From NCBI GenBank assembly GCA_016508695.1, contig VNKQ01000022.1, positions 124,001 to 188,000 of the forward strand: DNA of 64,000 bases, in the 5' to 3' direction. Position numbers and translations under genes: made by a program. Of this stretch, positions 20,447 to 32,305 are shown piece after piece; the first letter of the stretch is position 1, and every line of letters starts with the position of its first letter. The stretch is from Hyphodiscus hymeniophilus (taxonomy: Eukaryota > Ascomycota > Leotiomycetes > Helotiales > Hyphodiscaceae). Below the pieces are notes generated by a model, which was not told where the DNA came from, searched no databases, and worked only from the letters and a program-made list of their open reading frames with translations.

Positions 20447-23400
20447 TCTGAAGCGGATTTTCGCCTTTGATCTAAACGACATCATGATTCTATGCTGGCG
20501 TTTTGGGGATACGGATTCGGGCGAGATTGCTCGATGGGATTGAAGCAAGAGACGTGAGCTTTCGCAGGCGTGTTTTTTTTTTCTCCCTTGAACAGCGCGG
20601 GTTCATAAGTAGTGCAGCTGGAAATGTCGGCAACTTTGCACATCATGTATTTAGAAATCCTAATACCCCCATTTTCCTTCCATGATGCCTTTTTATTGGC
20701 TCGACGAAGTGACGAAGTCCCCGCCGTCGGATATCTAGTCTCGAGCGGATTGATGAAGAGCGTGGCTGCGTCCACCACCTATCCTTCTCCTCCGCAACAT
20801 TTGCGCAACTTCTACATAACCTTCTCATCGGTTCCAAGGCCCACCACGTGCTCCTTTCATCTCCTCACTCATTCCCACCCATCCTTATCCTTATCAAATT
20901 CCCATCTATCTATTAACTAATCTGACTTATTACTGAGAGTCAGAGTCCAAAATTCCGAGCACCGACCCAGCAGCCGCTAATCCTGACGCCCGGGGCCATT
21001 TATCATTCATCATTTCTGCAATGACAAAGTATCGATCCTCCACATACACTTTCTCTTCTGTGGCTCTTAGCCTGTCTGCCTTTGCAGTGACCGTAACAGT
21101 GATGGTGAAATAAGCCAAATCAATTATCCCGACGGCCGAGGAGGCCTTTGACGGTTTAGTCTTGTCTTGACTCTTGGAAGGAGTTTGACAGTGCAGCTTG
21201 ACTTGGTTTGGTTTGGGGTAAAACCCGTCTTGAGCTCGAGAGGGCTCGAGGCTTTGTCATGTATTTTCGAGACTGATGGGATACCTTGGGGGGAATAAGA
21301 TCATAAGATCAAATTGCGCTGGACTTTGAAGAGGTGAAGAGGAGATGGGTTTGGTAAGCTTCTAAATAAGGTTTCAGATAATAAAATAAAAAAGATAACT
21401 AAGAGAGACATCTTTATATTCGTTCTGGAGACTGGAGACTGGAGAGACAGTGGTAGTCGCTATTCTCCTTGGACGGGAGGGGAGGCCTTTATAAGCTATG
21501 AGCCACAGTAACGTCAAGATCGACGACATCTTCAACACGTTTCATAAATCGAGGTGATTGGCTTTAGCCTTTTCGTTTGGTAGATTAACATCCTAACTTT
21601 TAAGAGATATTTCCCGTGACGCTTGCCAGTCACCGAATCGCCCTTGAAGGACATGGTGCGTTAGTGGTTGACGGGAAACCGTATTGGGATCCTGCGCTCG
21701 CTGAAACGAACTTGTCGTTCGGGCTTGGGAGGGGAGGGGAGCTTGGGATCTCACGGACGTTGGGCGTGGGGTTTCGTTGTGGTTGAGGAGAAGACGGTAG
21801 TGTATGTTTGGATTATGGGGTGAGGATTAAACACCGTGTGCATGAAAAAACTCGGAGGTTTCGGTGGGATAGATAGTCGATGTCTTACGGTAGGATCGTG
21901 TTGAAGGAGCAAAATCTGAAAGATACACAAAGAGATCATACAAGTAGCAATAATAAAAAGACTAATTTCTATCGATTTGTAAATTATAATACGGCTCCCC
22001 TATCTTATATATTTATATAACTCTAAAAGCTCTTTTTATTGTTTTTAGTTTTAAAGTCGCAGTTAAGAAAACTTTATTATCGAAGTTATAACCAAAGCGT
22101 TTCCTGACAGGTTGTGCCAATCAAGATTCAAGGGTGTGGGATTTCTCCATAGGCTGCCACAGGTAGTGAGCACAACCGTTATTGTTCGTGATGAGAGTTG
22201 GGAATGTAGCAGCGAATCAAAGCAAATCAAGCATCTTCCGAGGCCCTGACAGCTCGATGCCTGTCTCCTACTCTACAACCACGTGCCCGAGTCAAAGCAA
22301 AGCAATTGCTTCTATGATCCTGATTCCCGATCTCTCAGATGTAACGAAATCATTTACCCTATTAACGCTCTGGCGATGTCAAGGATTTCTACCATCATTG
22401 TTCACGAATCGTTTTGTTTCGAAATCTTCAAGAGTCTGGCTATGGGTCCCACGAATCACTTGTGAAGCTCTGAAGCTGCTTCAGCGGATTTAATAGTCAT
22501 GCCGTAGATCTGCATAGGACTGGGATCCATATCATGCATGTAGTGGGGACAAGGCTCTAGGATTTTCAACCCGGCTTAGCTTTTGAAGGGTTATCTGGCG
22601 ATGGATAACCGGCCCCCACCCTGAGCTGCCCGATGCGTACCAGACTGCCGTAGCATTTTGGTTTATTGCTCTCATGCGCTCGTACCTAAGCTTTCTTACC
22701 AGCCCTCGCTAGCCTAAAACGCACTAGACCATCTAAAGCCCGGACTGTATCTTCAATCCTGATTCCTGTAACACAGATATACTTAGAAAGTGTCACCTAA
22801 CCGGGAGCTAGCAATGGCTAGAGGAAGAAATATTTAGGATATGTAATATCCAACGATAGCTACTCTCTACCGAATCTGCAAAGTATTAACGTTTTACCTT
22901 ACTACTCATAGCGTCTCGCTTCGTATAGGCGAGGCTTACTAGGTACGTTAGGTAGCGTACTAATAGAAGTTCGCCTCCGTGCACTGTTTGGTAAGCTATA
23001 TTTTCCCAATTATTAGCTTGCTAACGCAACTTTTACTAGGACATCACTAGTATTGTCCCTAGGTAGTCGGGAATTAACACAAGACTAGTGATAAAATTCC
23101 CGAATTATTTAGTTGTCATATATAGAGGACTTGTCTCTACTAGCAATAAACGTTTAAAAATATATTCTTCCCACCTCGAGAACTTTAAAGTCAACATAGC
23201 ATGGCTATAAGAGATAATTTTCTTGAATTAGAGATTATTACTCGAATGTTATAAACAAGTAATGGCTTTTCATCTATTAGACGAAGTTTCTTCCCTTTGC
23301 TTTGAAATCCGCGCTGGCAGAAAAGTCTTTAATGACGTGATACTGTACATGAAATTGAGGAGGCGCAGCTAGGAATTCAGGATGAGCTGTGGTAGACGGA

Positions 23401-23610
23401 ACGAATCAACAATCTTAGAGATCGAAGGAATGAGAATGCCAAGTACTGGCTTGCTTTGAACTTTGAAGCATTGGTTTGATTCTCTAACGAGATTTGCGAT
23501 ATGATGAGGCTCAGCTGGATCCTGCTAAGAACGGTCTATAAGTTCGTGCCACTGGCAACAAAACTCTCGGAAAGCGTCCTTCTTTACTTGAGATTGGAAT
23601 CACCAACAAA
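20447..23610. other. Gene-poor spacer with AT-rich relic patches
   Basis: About 3.2 kb with no supported gene. Base composition changes several times: AT-rich stretches at about 21,360-21,415, 21,930-22,100 and 22,780-23,280 (TA-rich, many stops in all frames) alternate with GC-balanced sequence. The AT-rich patches resemble the RIP-type sequence of the right third of the window and may be relics of small repeats, but I could not match them to a family there. Confidence 0.45.
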
Positions 23611-24896
23611 ATGCTAGTCCAAATCGCCTCATTCATACTTCTAGCTGCATCGGTACGAGGCCAAGACGTACCTACTGCCTTTGCTAGCAATACCAATACA
23701 TGCGATCCTCCATTCGTCACAGACTGTCTAGCTCTCCGCGCGCGACTACAGGACGCCGGCAACGCAACGTTCCAGATACTCCACGATACTTGGACGCCAA
23801 TCAATTCCTATGCCGACTGTGCACTTTCAGTCCTCTGGCCGCAGAACATTGGGGAAGGGTGACTATCACCAACCTATGGCATGGCGGCCGATACTCTCGA
23901 TGTCATGATGGAATATGGCATGGACGACGATGTGATATCAGGGGTGCTCGCCCGCACTGATATGGGTTCGGATGAGCAGCTGGTTTATTGGGCTTTGACA
24001 GCAGCATATGTTGACAATGGTAAGTTGCTTAATTCTGATGAAAGGCTATTCGTGGCTTGTTGATCAATGTCATCTACCCATACGTATACTAAATTTTTGA
24101 TTGTAGACTCATGGCAAGCTGGCTTCGAATCCTGCCAGAGCGGAGCTCAAACCTCCTTCACTGAAGCACCTGGTGCCGCCCTGGACATACCTGTGGTTCC
24201 AGACGCTTCATCAGTGGATGACTTTAATGCTGCCTTGAATCCAGCGCAGCCTCGCTCAAGCTTTGTCGAATCGTCCGAGGAAGGAACTCTTGCTCGAAGG
24301 GTGGTCACCGGGCAGCCAACCTGCAACCGAGTCTACCAAAACTTTGGGACAGACTTCCATTACAGATGCTATTGTGACAATCGCCAGTATGATCTCTTTT
24401 GCGATTATATCACCTCAGCAGCCGCTACTCCGTGGACCGAAAGCGCACGCCAAGCTGCAATCACGGGCATCTCTGTTTCTGTGGGTCAGATGTGGACTCA
24501 AACACAATAGCTCCAGGCTCGGCATACAACTCCAACCCACTCGGTGCAGTGCTTTACACGGGTGGCTGTGGAGATTCTGATCCCATACACGTCCCTGATG
24601 CGGATGGTAATGAATGCTGTACTTACCTGCTATACGCTTTCTGCGCGCCTTCGCAAGGCCCAACGGGTCAAGGTAATTTTGTGAGTGGATATGGAATGTG
24701 CCAGCCTTCTTATACACACTTGTATACGTATAGCGTCAACTCAGCTTTCAAGGAGTATCCCGGTGGAGGGCCTGGACCAAGTAATCCAAAGACTCCAAAG
24801 ACCAGGCCAACGGTCGAAAGGCTCCCGGGTGAGCTCTGAGGCTCAGTTGATGAATGCAAAATTCCTCACATTACAGCCGCTGTTGTATCAGCTTGA
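23611..24896 (+). pseudogene. Broken gene for a secreted, Cys-containing protein of unknown function
   Basis: Inferred exons 23611-24019, 24107-24828 and 24877-24896. The introns (87 and 48 nt) have good signals: GTAAGT...ACTAA...TAG and GTGAGC...CTCAC...CAG. It starts with a clear signal peptide (MLVQIASFILLAASVRGQ) and has CDPPFVTDC and further Cys motifs. Two lesions: an in-frame TGA at 23860-23862, after which the same frame continues coherently (LSPTYGMAADTLDVMM), and a frameshift at about 24480-24500, after which a different frame continues (SNTIAPGSAYN...GGCGDSDP...CCTYLLYAFC). No plausible intron spans either lesion: donors are missing, out of phase or too close. CGA-to-TGA would explain the stop by one transition. 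I do not recognise the family. A sequencing error could explain one lesion but hardly both. Confidence 0.6.
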
Positions 24897-25551
24897 GACG
24901 GTTGGGGTCATGGCCAGCTCTGTTCTTGATGAGATGGACGTTAAGAGTAAAGTGATTAGTAGCAAGTGCTTTGAGGAGTCGGAGGCCCTCAAGCTAGAGT
25001 TGCGGGAGGGAAATCCTAGTCCGGTTTGGTCTTGGTCCAAGCACGACACAATCGACAAGGCTTATCAGGACTGTCGCTTTCGGGAATGGGTTCAATCAAT
25101 GTAGTACAATGATAACTTGATCGACTGCCATGACACATACGTGTTGGCGAGGCGATGTTTAGGGCATGGAGCATTGCGCTTGTGGTGGATGGTTTTGCTT
25201 CCGATCTTTGTCCTGTTTTCTTCTGCTTGTGATCAGAGGGAAGTGTCCTGCAACTGATAATCGCGACGATGCTCAACAGTAACTGCTGAGGTGGTCATTG
25301 CTATTTAGTATTCATTGGGTTTGGGGGATGGCCAGTTGATTTTGACATTGGGATTCTTATGAAAGTTGATTTATGATGATAGACAAGAGCATCACTACCC
25401 AAGGCTACATGGAACACTCTGTCAATTGTCATTTTCATCCTCTTTGGCTTTCTCTTCCCTCCTGCTCCCGTTGTCTCCTTCAGTTGCGTCCTGCCACTAC
25501 CTCTCTTTACTAGCACTCTCTGTCATGATACCCTGTGTGGCCTTGCTCACT
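24897..25551. other. Intergenic region
   Basis: Lies between the broken secreted-protein gene and the stop of the next gene. A frame ending at 25,104 (from about 24,840) is moderately protein-like (Glu/Ser-rich, ending CRFREWVQSM) but overlaps the inferred third exon and intron of the broken gene and has no start of its own; I do not call it. Confidence 0.4.
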
Positions 25552-27937
25552 TTAATGGCTCCTCGTGTACCATTCCTTGAACAAATCCTCCTTGTCCTTA
25601 ATCAACTCATCACGCTCATTCACATCAAGAGAGCCGTTGTCAAAGGAATCCCAGATCTCATCCAGATCTAAATTTAATCTGCGTTTGAAGTCATCATCGT
25701 CGCTTTGCTCGGATTTATGACGGGAGGATCTCGAGCGTGATCTGAGGTGGCGAGAGGCATGGTCGCGACCGTCTGGGGAGTGATGGTGTCTCTGGGAACG
25801 GGAACGTCGCTGTGAGTGACTGCGTGCTCGTGGATTTCGTCCTGGGGAATTCGGAGGCGAGTGTTCCAGAGAGGCAGGAAGCTGTTGCAGAGTCGCACGA
25901 ATGGGTTCAACTGGGGATCCGAAGTGTGGACCGGATGCGGACTGTGGATATGAGTAGCCTTGCTGAGCTGCAGACCCGGCAGTTACAATCTGATATGGAG
26001 GCTGTGGATACTGAGTCGCAGGATTGTAGCTTGGAGAAGCTTGGTAATCGTCGTGGATTGCGCCCAGAGAATGGGATTGATGAGCTGGCATATTCCAGTG
26101 CTCGGTTCTACAGGGTAGTCAGTACCTACTTTGCGGGATTGATTGGAAATTCTACCTGTCAATAGGAACAGACAATTTTTGCACAGAGTTAGATGGGGGA
26201 AGGTTGAGATTTGCCTGGAAAGATTCACCTCCTGGACGAACCAGTGATGGACCAGTGCGAAGACTCAAGCTCGGTGTGCCAACACTCATTCCAATATTCG
26301 CGATAGAAGAGGGTGCAACTGGCGATATGGAGCTTGAAGCCGAGTTGTTCAATACCATGCCGGCAATCGATGGGTACAGCACTGGATTCGAGTTCCACGA
26401 TGATTGGGACTGCGGTACCCAGTCATTCAGGTTCATAGAGGCGAGTGATGGGTATAAGACTGGATCAGGGGCCCACGCTGGTTGGGATGGCACAGTGTTG
26501 TGTGTCGACCGGAGATGTTCGATCGACGCTGGATGCTCAAGCGCGGACTCACTTTTTATGCCAACACTTGCTTGAGCCTCTTGAGTATAGACTGACCTGT
26601 TGCTGTAAGTTTTTGGCTGAAGTAAGGGGACACGGGAGACGTACCTTTGAGTATCTTTTGCTGTGCGAGACTTAGCCAGTTCGGATTCTCGCAGATGAAT
26701 GTCATGTTCTCGGTGAGCTAACTGGGATGACATTTCCTGCAATTCAGATCGGCGCAAAGTGGTAGCAGACAGTTCCACTTCGCGCTGTTGTATCTTACGC
26801 TGTTGTTCATCTAGCTCGGCTGCCTTCTGAGCCACCTCTGCGCGGGCTTCTGCGATCCTTGATTGAACATCGTTGGCGATCGCCACCTCTCTTTCCTTGA
26901 GAGCACGCTCTCTCCCTGCTATGTCTGCTGATGCCCTCACTAGGTCGTCGCGGATGTTCTGGAACTCTTTCTCGCGTGTGTTCGAGCGTGGGTCGATTCG
27001 AGCATCTGTTCCGGTCAGACGCTCCCCGTTACTTCGACGATGGTCCTCCATTGATGGAAGATGACATTGTCTTTCGTCCTCCTGAGCGACCCTAGCCTGC
27101 ATTTGTTGACGAAGTTGTTCTAGTCCTTGACGTTCCCGGCCGATCGTATCAAGCTCACGCTGTTTATTCTCTGCCAACTGTCGATCAGCTTCCTTTTTAT
27201 CGTTGCCTGCATTGTCACACGATTTCCTCTCTGGCAGTTGACGTGCCTCGTGTCGCAGCTCCCGGGCACTGACATTCGACTCCAGTGCGAAGGAACCTGG
27301 CATTGACAAAGCCTGGAGGGGATCGCCTGTTGTATTCCAAGCAGAGGAACCACTTGCATCACTTTGAGGGACTTCTACCGCTTCCGTAGTCGTTGCTGGG
27401 CTGGCACATAAACTCTTAGATTAGATCGTCAGATAAAGGGCCTGTACTTACACAGTTGACCGGGAGTTGGATGTGGTGGGTGTTTTGTCCCGAAGACATT
27501 TCACGACCTGGAAAGCGATCTTGGTGTGCAAGAGAGTTGTAATTCGATCTCCCCTATCATTCTTGAGACCTTGGAGGATGTTATAGCTTCCAAACCCAAT
27601 CTTGGGGTAAGCCCACGAAAAATCATAGCCATCTAGCGATTTTAGAAGAACATGCCGACCCTGAGAACCCTTTGCTGCGATATGAGCCAGCAAGCCGGGG
27701 TCATCGCATATTTCCGAGATTGCTTTCTTTGCTTCTGTGGTCCAAATGGAATGGCTACTCGAATAGAATTGGTGGTGGATATACTTTCCAAATATCAACT
27801 GGATTGGGTCAGAGAGGGCAGGATATACGTAGAAGGGAAGGATTTGGAAGTGGGGAGCGCAGGGGGATGAATGCTGATCGGGAACAGCTTACAATATTAT
27901 CCGGGTCGTTATTGCTAATAAGAGCTGGCGGGTCCAT
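25552..27937 (-). CDS. Gene A: coiled-coil and SR-rich protein, member of a local unknown family
   Basis: Four exons on the minus strand: 27937-27893, 27798-27452, 27400-26156 and 26107-25552 (730 residues). Introns are 94, 51 and 48 nt in phases 0, 2 and 2, each with a good donor, branch and acceptor. The N-terminal domain (about 1-115) reads M-PP-LI...DPDNI, IFGKY, SSSHSIW, EAKKA, SLDGYDFSWAYPKIGFG, ITTLLHTKIAFQ, and is shared with gene B (35,293-37,841). Residues about 165-365 form a long Glu/Gln/Arg-rich coiled coil. Around residue 450 a motif PVLYPS-A-M-LN occurs twice, about 27 residues apart. The last exon has an Arg/Ser-rich tract (RSHSQRRSRSQRHHH) and a C-terminal acidic helix (LDLDEIWDSFDNGSLDVNE) again like gene B. 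It has no signal peptide or membrane segment; nuclear location is inference from the SR tract. No known domain is recognised. Confidence 0.8.
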
Positions 27938-30900
27938 CTTGAATTGCTGAAAGTCCAACGGTGGGAAGAGCTTGGTCGGAGGAGTATGATAGTGTGGACA
28001 GATACTGGACTATAAGTCTTCTTGTACTTCCAGATTCAGCACCAGACCAGGAACTAGACTGTAAAGATAGTAGAAGTAGCTGGCATCTACCGACTCATGA
28101 AAATGTGGTGAGTGATGGTGGTCTAAGTGCAGTTATTTCAGTGAACGTTACCGGCAATGGTGTTTCCCGGAGGCTGGACGCATACTTTGGTATTGGATGA
28201 TCATTTGAGCTCGAGGAATGACGGCCTCTAGTTGCTCACCATCCTGGGCTTACGTTTGATAATTCTTCATCACTTGAGGCAAAACCGGGGTCTTCTACAA
28301 ATCAACTACTGGTGTTTGAATGACCTTAGCTGCTCGGCTTGGTGCATTAGAGGGTGAAAGTGGTTGTCGGTGTTGTCACCACTTAAATCTCTGGGACCTA
28401 ATAAATATCAAAGTTTTATATTGTAAACCCAGGGGTAAATTGACCAACTGGCCAGGTGATAGGCTGGCCACACCAAATTTCTATGGAGACTTTTTATATC
28501 CCTAGCTTCCTTGAACCGTTTTTGATAAGATCTTGTATGACCATCCTATGCTAGTAAAACTTCGAATCCCCCCGTAACCCCTTTCCAAACATCCCTGCCC
28601 TCCTCTTGGCGAGCGAGGATTAGGTAGTGTCCACCACGTGCAAGTGGATCCATGTTTGCAATACGAGTATATGGGGTGAGCTAAAACTTTAAGTTAACGA
28701 CGTTCCTGAGCAAGATTATCCAAGAAGTGCTTGCATTGCCTCAAACTCCTGTTGCTTTACATTTCCCCCTCGCTTTGAGATTCAGGTCTATCAGAATGAG
28801 GCATGTACACGTTTTCTTGTGACGGGGAACCGCCTCGGGCGACTGCAGCCCACGTCCATCCGTATCCGCACCCTAGTAAGAGCGATATTAGTAGATGATC
28901 TACAAGTCAGTAAACGGTTTGTCTTGCGTCAAGGTACCAAGTCAACTATTTACTCCGTCCGGTGGCTTGGACACGGAAAGGTTTGCAGTCATAGCGCAAT
29001 AGCCCGCATATACGGAGTAATATAGCGATAATTTGATAACCCCTACGCTGCGACAAATGGCACGTCTGAGGGTGGCCTCAGGTACAGTGGTAAGGGTGCC
29101 TGGCGAAGCCTTAACCGAGGGGCTAGTAGAGGCTCTCGGCTAATCAGAGATCTTGGCTTCCAGGTTTTCTCGACTTACTACACATCTAGATCTAAACATG
29201 CTATTTCGTCGCAGCGTGGGATAACACACATTGTGCCTACACAGGATGTCTTTCTCGCCTTTCCAATCATTATCCTCACCGTCGCATACACAGATGACAG
29301 TCCTCCACCACCCATCGATGTCCTGAACCAACGGCGCACGGCATTCCTTAGACGCGAAGAGCAGGTGTAAGAGTATGAGTAAGTCAGAATCCAGTGTCCA
29401 ACTCCAAAAGCCTACCAACCAATACAGATACGGAACATATAAATGGCCTTGATGGTGGGGTTGTGCGGTTGAGTATGGAGTTAAGGGCATACCGCGCGAT
29501 CGAAGCGTAGGTCAAGGGCGAAGAATGTACCCCTATTAGGTACGCACGCTGACTTCTATCAGTGGTTACAGGTTCTCGATCTCCCAATCCGAACTCCCTC
29601 CAGCTACGTCCTCTGATATACAAGCATTGCATTCAACGGCACTGGGCCGGTGAAGGACGATGTAAGACAATACCATCGCTACAGCAATACGAACTGCCAA
29701 GTACCCATACAAGTCCACAACAATCGAGGCTAGCGATACAGTGAAGCATGGTGAAGATTGGGTAGCCACAGCGACCTGAATCATTACCATGGTTTCACCG
29801 GCGGAGAATCCCACGATGCCATATTGTCAAGGAGAGCTTGGAAGAGAGGGATATTATCATATTCTGGATAATCCAGGACCCAGTCATGTACGCAAGCCAG
29901 CAGGTGCGGAAGACAGAGGCGGATGCGCGAGACGAAGTCGTGTGCGCAAGATAAGGGCAGTTGTGGATAGATGGTAAAGATTCAGTCGGTGAAGTGCAGG
30001 AAAAGGCGACAAGGATGTGGTTCATGAGAATCAGATATACATGTGGGGCTTCGGGTTTGCTGAGGTGTCAAGAAGAGATGATACAAAGCGGGCAATAGCG
30101 GACAATAGCTTAAGGTTAGCTGAAGCCGTGGCAACGGCGGAAGGAGAATGATACCATCAATGATTTTGGATCTTTCATGGCGTCAATGTGAGGTCGGCAC
30201 ACTTAGGTAAAAGGTGACCTCGAGGAGCAAGCCTTCAATGAAATGGTTTCCAGGCAAACTCACGAGATTCTTCCATTACTCGGGAACCATCCGTGCAAGT
30301 CCGCAAATCCGCATCACAGATACCCCCTCTCATATCGCGGGCACAAGTCCAGCGGCTTTTTCCAACCGAAATCAAAGGCTTCACAACACTGTCCCGGCCT
30401 TGACAGACTCTCCTCTCCTCCACTCGAACTCCGATCAATTTCCATCATGCGCATTCAGCAGAAAGCGACTCCGGTACATCCAAGCAGGATATAAAAAGCA
30501 ATTGACCTGGCAGAGTTCACTTTGGCTGGAAAGCGCATTATGCATCTCAGTCTCTCGCCGCGCCGACACTCTCCTTCATACTCTCATTATAACCTCCAGA
30601 CTCCAACAAGAGTCACAGCAGCGACGGATCCTAACAAGGTCCATACCAAGTCGGTGGTCAGGCTCGTTAGCCTGTCGCTCAATCGAGAGCAAATCTCACT
30701 TCATACAAAGTTCGTGCTGATAATGTTATGGCAGGCAAGGTTGACAGTGATGGAGAGATGTTATATTAAGGTAGCTTGAGGCTCTTGGGGTCAGGCAATA
30801 CATCAAGCATCAAACTTCACAGATACGGTTCGACAAATGGAGTCGATATTACACCTACCCAGTCAGAGAGCTGAGTCTGGACTGACGATTGGGTACCGAG

Positions 30901-31181
30901 ATGGCCAATTCAAATTGATAATGCACCCTAGTCTTAGTAGTCTATCCCAACGACATTGGTAAAAAACATCCAGCCGAAACCACGAAGCTGTATCCAAGGA
31001 GAAGTTTGAATTATTTTCGACGAGTTCAGGAGTGCCAACAAAATGGCGGCCCAGGAGAGACAAGGAAAGAAACAGGAAGTAAACATAGAATGAGGGGGGA
31101 AGGAAACAGGAAGGAAACAGGAAGGAAACACAAAGGAAACAACATCCAAAGGGAGACCCGAGATCGAATCACAACTTCCTC
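27938..31181. other. Gene-poor spacer between genes A and C
   Basis: About 3.2 kb without a convincing gene. On the minus strand between 29,140 and 30,025 there are hydrophobic stretches in several frames (for example LIVLHRPSA-type and YLYWLVGFWSW segments) that could be relics of a multi-pass membrane protein, but no frame, start or splice pattern supports a gene. The frame at 30,214-30,720 has no recognisable features. The right part of gene A's promoter must lie near 27,940-28,300. Confidence 0.4.
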
Positions 31182-32305
31182 TCACACAAATGACACACTG
31201 CGGGAACGGCTTCTCCTGGCGCTGTTCTGTTTCATAAACTTCTGCCACTCCGCCTCTCGAATCTGTTCCTGTTCATCTTCAGAATCAGACTCGGGCAAGA
31301 CATTTCCCAATCCACGGTCAGAGCTCGTCTTCTTCATGGCAGACTTTGGTCGAGCAGTAGCAGCCCCCCATGGCTTCTTTGACAACTTCCTGAAAGATGA
31401 GTCGGGAATGTCACCCAGTCCTCCAGACATTTCAGCCCGCTCCAGAAGACGCGAAGATGATCGTCGTGGAGCCTTGGCCACCATCACCTCATCCGACTCC
31501 TCAGATTCGGAGTCCATATCGGTGGACGACACATCCGTGTCGTATTCGATTTCCTGCTCGATAGTGCGGCGGGGCCTGGGGCTCTTCATAGAATATTGGC
31601 GCGCTGAGGATTGGAAATCCTGCTTCTTGGTTGGCTTGGATGGCTTGGGTGTCGGCGAGCGTTGGGAGAAGCGCGATGAGGATCTACGATCTCTGTAGTC
31701 TCTGCGAATGAGATGTCAGCAAGCTTCTATCAAGATAATATCGGATAATTCGTCCACTTACGGTGGAGGTGAAGCATAAGTGTTGTTGACGACAACCATT
31801 GGGGGCGACGGCCGTGTGTCCCGTGAACCAGCGCGTGATTCTCGTACACTGTGGGTCATCTGGTGCTCATCCGAAGTCGAATCATTGTCAGAAGGCGTCT
31901 CTGCATCCACCGCAGGCAGATTGGACCACTCCAGGACGATCTTCCGTCGGATCCGTTGCTCGATCATCAGACTTGGATCTACACCACGACTTGTGAGCCC
32001 TAAGTCATCGCAGCCGAGACGCCATTTCAATGGTCCGAGATCAAAATAGTCTCGAAGTTTGGCGTCTGTCACTGCATAGGTGCTTGCAAACTCCCTGAAC
32101 TTGCGGTCTTCTTGTAGGTATTTCGTGAGGGTGGCATCGAGTCCATAGGTCTTCCAGTCAGCTCGATGATTGCTTGATGAAGTGAGATCCCAGATGGGAA
32201 TTCCCAAAGCCTTGGCCAAGAAGTTAGTAATGATAAAAGTCTGATGGTGGGAAACTTCTTTACCTTGCGCGGATTGAATGCTTTCGTACGGGAGGTATTG
32301 GGCAT
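31182..32305 (-). CDS. Gene C: SR-rich protein, likely a distant member of the A/B family
   Basis: Three exons on the minus strand: 32305-32264, 32210-31762 and 31701-31182 (336 residues). Intron 1 (53 nt, phase 0) has a perfect TACTAAC branch point and an AAG acceptor; intron 2 (60 nt, phase 2) has GTAAGT and GCTGAC...CGCAG. The start MPNTSRTKAFNPRK is chosen because it reads straight into the phase-0 donor; the longer overlapping frame upstream reads through the intron. An N-terminal domain (about 15-110) with IPIWDLTSSSNHRADW and LRDYFDLGPLKWRLGCDDLGL is followed by a disordered basic and acidic region and ends RRSRSRSVSFV. The 14-codon first exon and phases 0 and 2 match genes A and B (15-codon first exons). 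Function unknown; the SR-rich tail suggests a nuclear protein (inference). Confidence 0.72.

Noticed and set aside
23860..23862. TGA explained by an intron starting at GTGACT
   Set aside because: The reading frame after the TGA is the continuation of the same frame and reads coherently, so an intron is not needed and no suitable acceptor is in phase.
24431..24516. Intron to explain the frame change in the secreted-protein gene
   Set aside because: Candidate donors in the right phase give introns under 40 nt; the 80-nt candidate is in the wrong phase.
24685..25104. Frame continuing beyond the broken secreted-protein gene
   Set aside because: It overlaps a well-formed intron (24829-24876) and would need a different start; kept only as a remark.
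29140..30025. Hydrophobic frames suggesting a multi-pass membrane protein on the minus strand
   Set aside because: No start, no consistent splice pattern and no recognisable motif; at most a relic.
30214..30720. 168-codon plus-strand frame
   Set aside because: Composition is unlike a folded protein, and there is no start context or neighbouring exon.
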